Assembly (NCBI GenBank): GCA_947631955.1
Contig: CANRNJ010000015.1
Location: 1-64,000, forward strand
Direction: 5' to 3'
Length of the DNA stretch: 64,000 nt
DNA from: an uncultured Lachnospiraceae bacterium
GTDB lineage: Bacteria > Bacillota > Clostridia > Lachnospirales > Lachnospiraceae
Shown: positions 63,523 to 64,000 of the stretch, piece after piece
How positions within the stretch are numbered: position 1 is the stretch's first letter
Layout of the letters: each line of letters opens with the position of its first letter
Translations under genes and position numbers: made by a program
The notes under the pieces: model-generated
The model's input: the letters and a program-made list of their open reading frames with translations, nothing else
Told to the model about the DNA's origin: nothing
Databases searched by the model: none

Positions 63523-63984
63523 CTACTCACCTGCTTTCTGTTTGTTATTGTTTAAAATATCATAGATCGGAAATTTCACCGGATATTCGTCGCCTTCGAC
63601 GATGATCTGGATTGCTTTCTTCTCCGCCGCATTAATGACTACGGGGCCTCTCAGATTGACCGACATTTTCGTCAGATCCTTGGGAACCGTGACTGTGACC
63701 AGAACCAAAAGTTCCTCAGGGATGATCTCGCCGATCACTTTGAGCAGTTCGTCGTCCACCTCAGGATTGTAGTCCGGGCAGACGATCAGCGGATCCATGA
63801 CAGGCATGGCAAAAGCAGGTTCCTGAAGGGATTGAAGCCAGTGGATAGACTCCGTTCCTTTCTCCTCGTCATGTACGAGCGTAAACTCCGTCAGATCCGG
63901 AAAGCCGATGATACCGTTCGGAAATTGTATGATCTTATCATCATCGATCGTGATTGTGCCAAATACTTTTGTCGTGATTTCCAT
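63523..63984 (-). CDS. fliW: Flagellar assembly factor FliW
   Basis: This 153-residue protein has GTITIDDDKIIQFPNGIIGFPDLTEF and VTVPKDLTKMSVNLRGPVVIN, typical of FliW. It binds either flagellin or CsrA: when flagellin leaves the cell, FliW frees to block CsrA, and flagellin translation resumes. AAAGGCGGT lies before its start. The genes upstream, probably flgK and flgL, are outside the window. Confidence 0.98.
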   Translation of the reverse strand: MEITTKVFGTITIDDDKIIQFPNGIIGFPDLTEFTLVHDEEKGTESIHWLQSLQEPAFAMPVMDPLIVCPDYNPEVDDELLKVIGEIIPEELLVLVTVTVPKDLTKMSVNLRGPVVINAAEKKAIQIIVEGDEYPVKFPIYDILNNNKQKAGE

Positions 63985-64000
63985 ATCCGTAACCGCCTTT

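Overview
This window looks like a chromosomal segment from a flagellated, anaerobic Gram-positive of the Lachnospiraceae (Clostridia). The grounds are Firmicutes-type ribosomal, RNA polymerase and EF genes, a FliW-CsrA-flagellin circuit, sigma-28 promoters of the TAAA-N15-CCGATAT type, strong AAGGAGG ribosome binding sites and moderate GC. The assignment is an inference from gene content; no rRNA or tRNA gene is visible to confirm it. 

Region 1 (1 to about 10,040) is the right-hand part of an integrative mobilizable element. It carries a tyrosine integrase, an excisionase-like protein, a divergent XRE repressor with an operator array, a RepA-type ATPase, a MobV relaxase with an oriT-like palindrome cluster, and AT-rich cargo: an Eco47II-type restriction-modification operon, a TIR-domain protein paired with a small membrane protein, and a HEPN-motif protein. 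The cargo reads as a phage-defence set. The left end lies outside the window. 

Region 2 (10,044-29,946) is the ribosomal/RNA polymerase supercluster, all on the minus strand and transcribed from right to left: rpmG-secE-nusG-rplK-rplA, then rplJ-rplL-rpoB-rpoC, then rpsL-rpsG-fusA-tuf. The usual rplA-rplJ junction is split by about 3 kb holding a CapA-like protein, a coiled-coil protein, a 5'-truncated GT8 glycosyltransferase and tandem 91-bp repeats. The rplL-rpoB gap carries three 42-bp tandem repeats. 

Region 3 (29,988-36,935) is mixed: an orphan FliD-like protein, an acyl-CoA carboxyltransferase, a HicAB pair with a probably frameshifted hicA, an Rpn-family nuclease, and a small HTH gene overlapping glf (UDP-galactopyranose mutase). 

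Region 4 (36,936-64,000) is a glycosyltransferase island interwoven with late flagellar genes. It has fourteen glycosyltransferase-like proteins: four GT2-TPR proteins (one fused to a CgeB-like domain), six stand-alone CgeB-like proteins, three other GT2 proteins and one GT8. They surround flagellin, flaG-fliD-fliS, a FlgN-like chaperone, csrA and fliW. Three exact-spacing sigma-28 promoters drive flagellin, the flaG-fliD operon (which contains the GT8 gene) and a pair of CgeB-like glycosyltransferases. The best reading is flagellin O-glycosylation made together with the filament. The flagellin leader shows two CsrA-site-like GGA motifs, matching the csrA-fliW genes at the right edge. A membrane diguanylate cyclase, a DtxR-family regulator and an XRE-ImmA-PIN module are scattered through the island.
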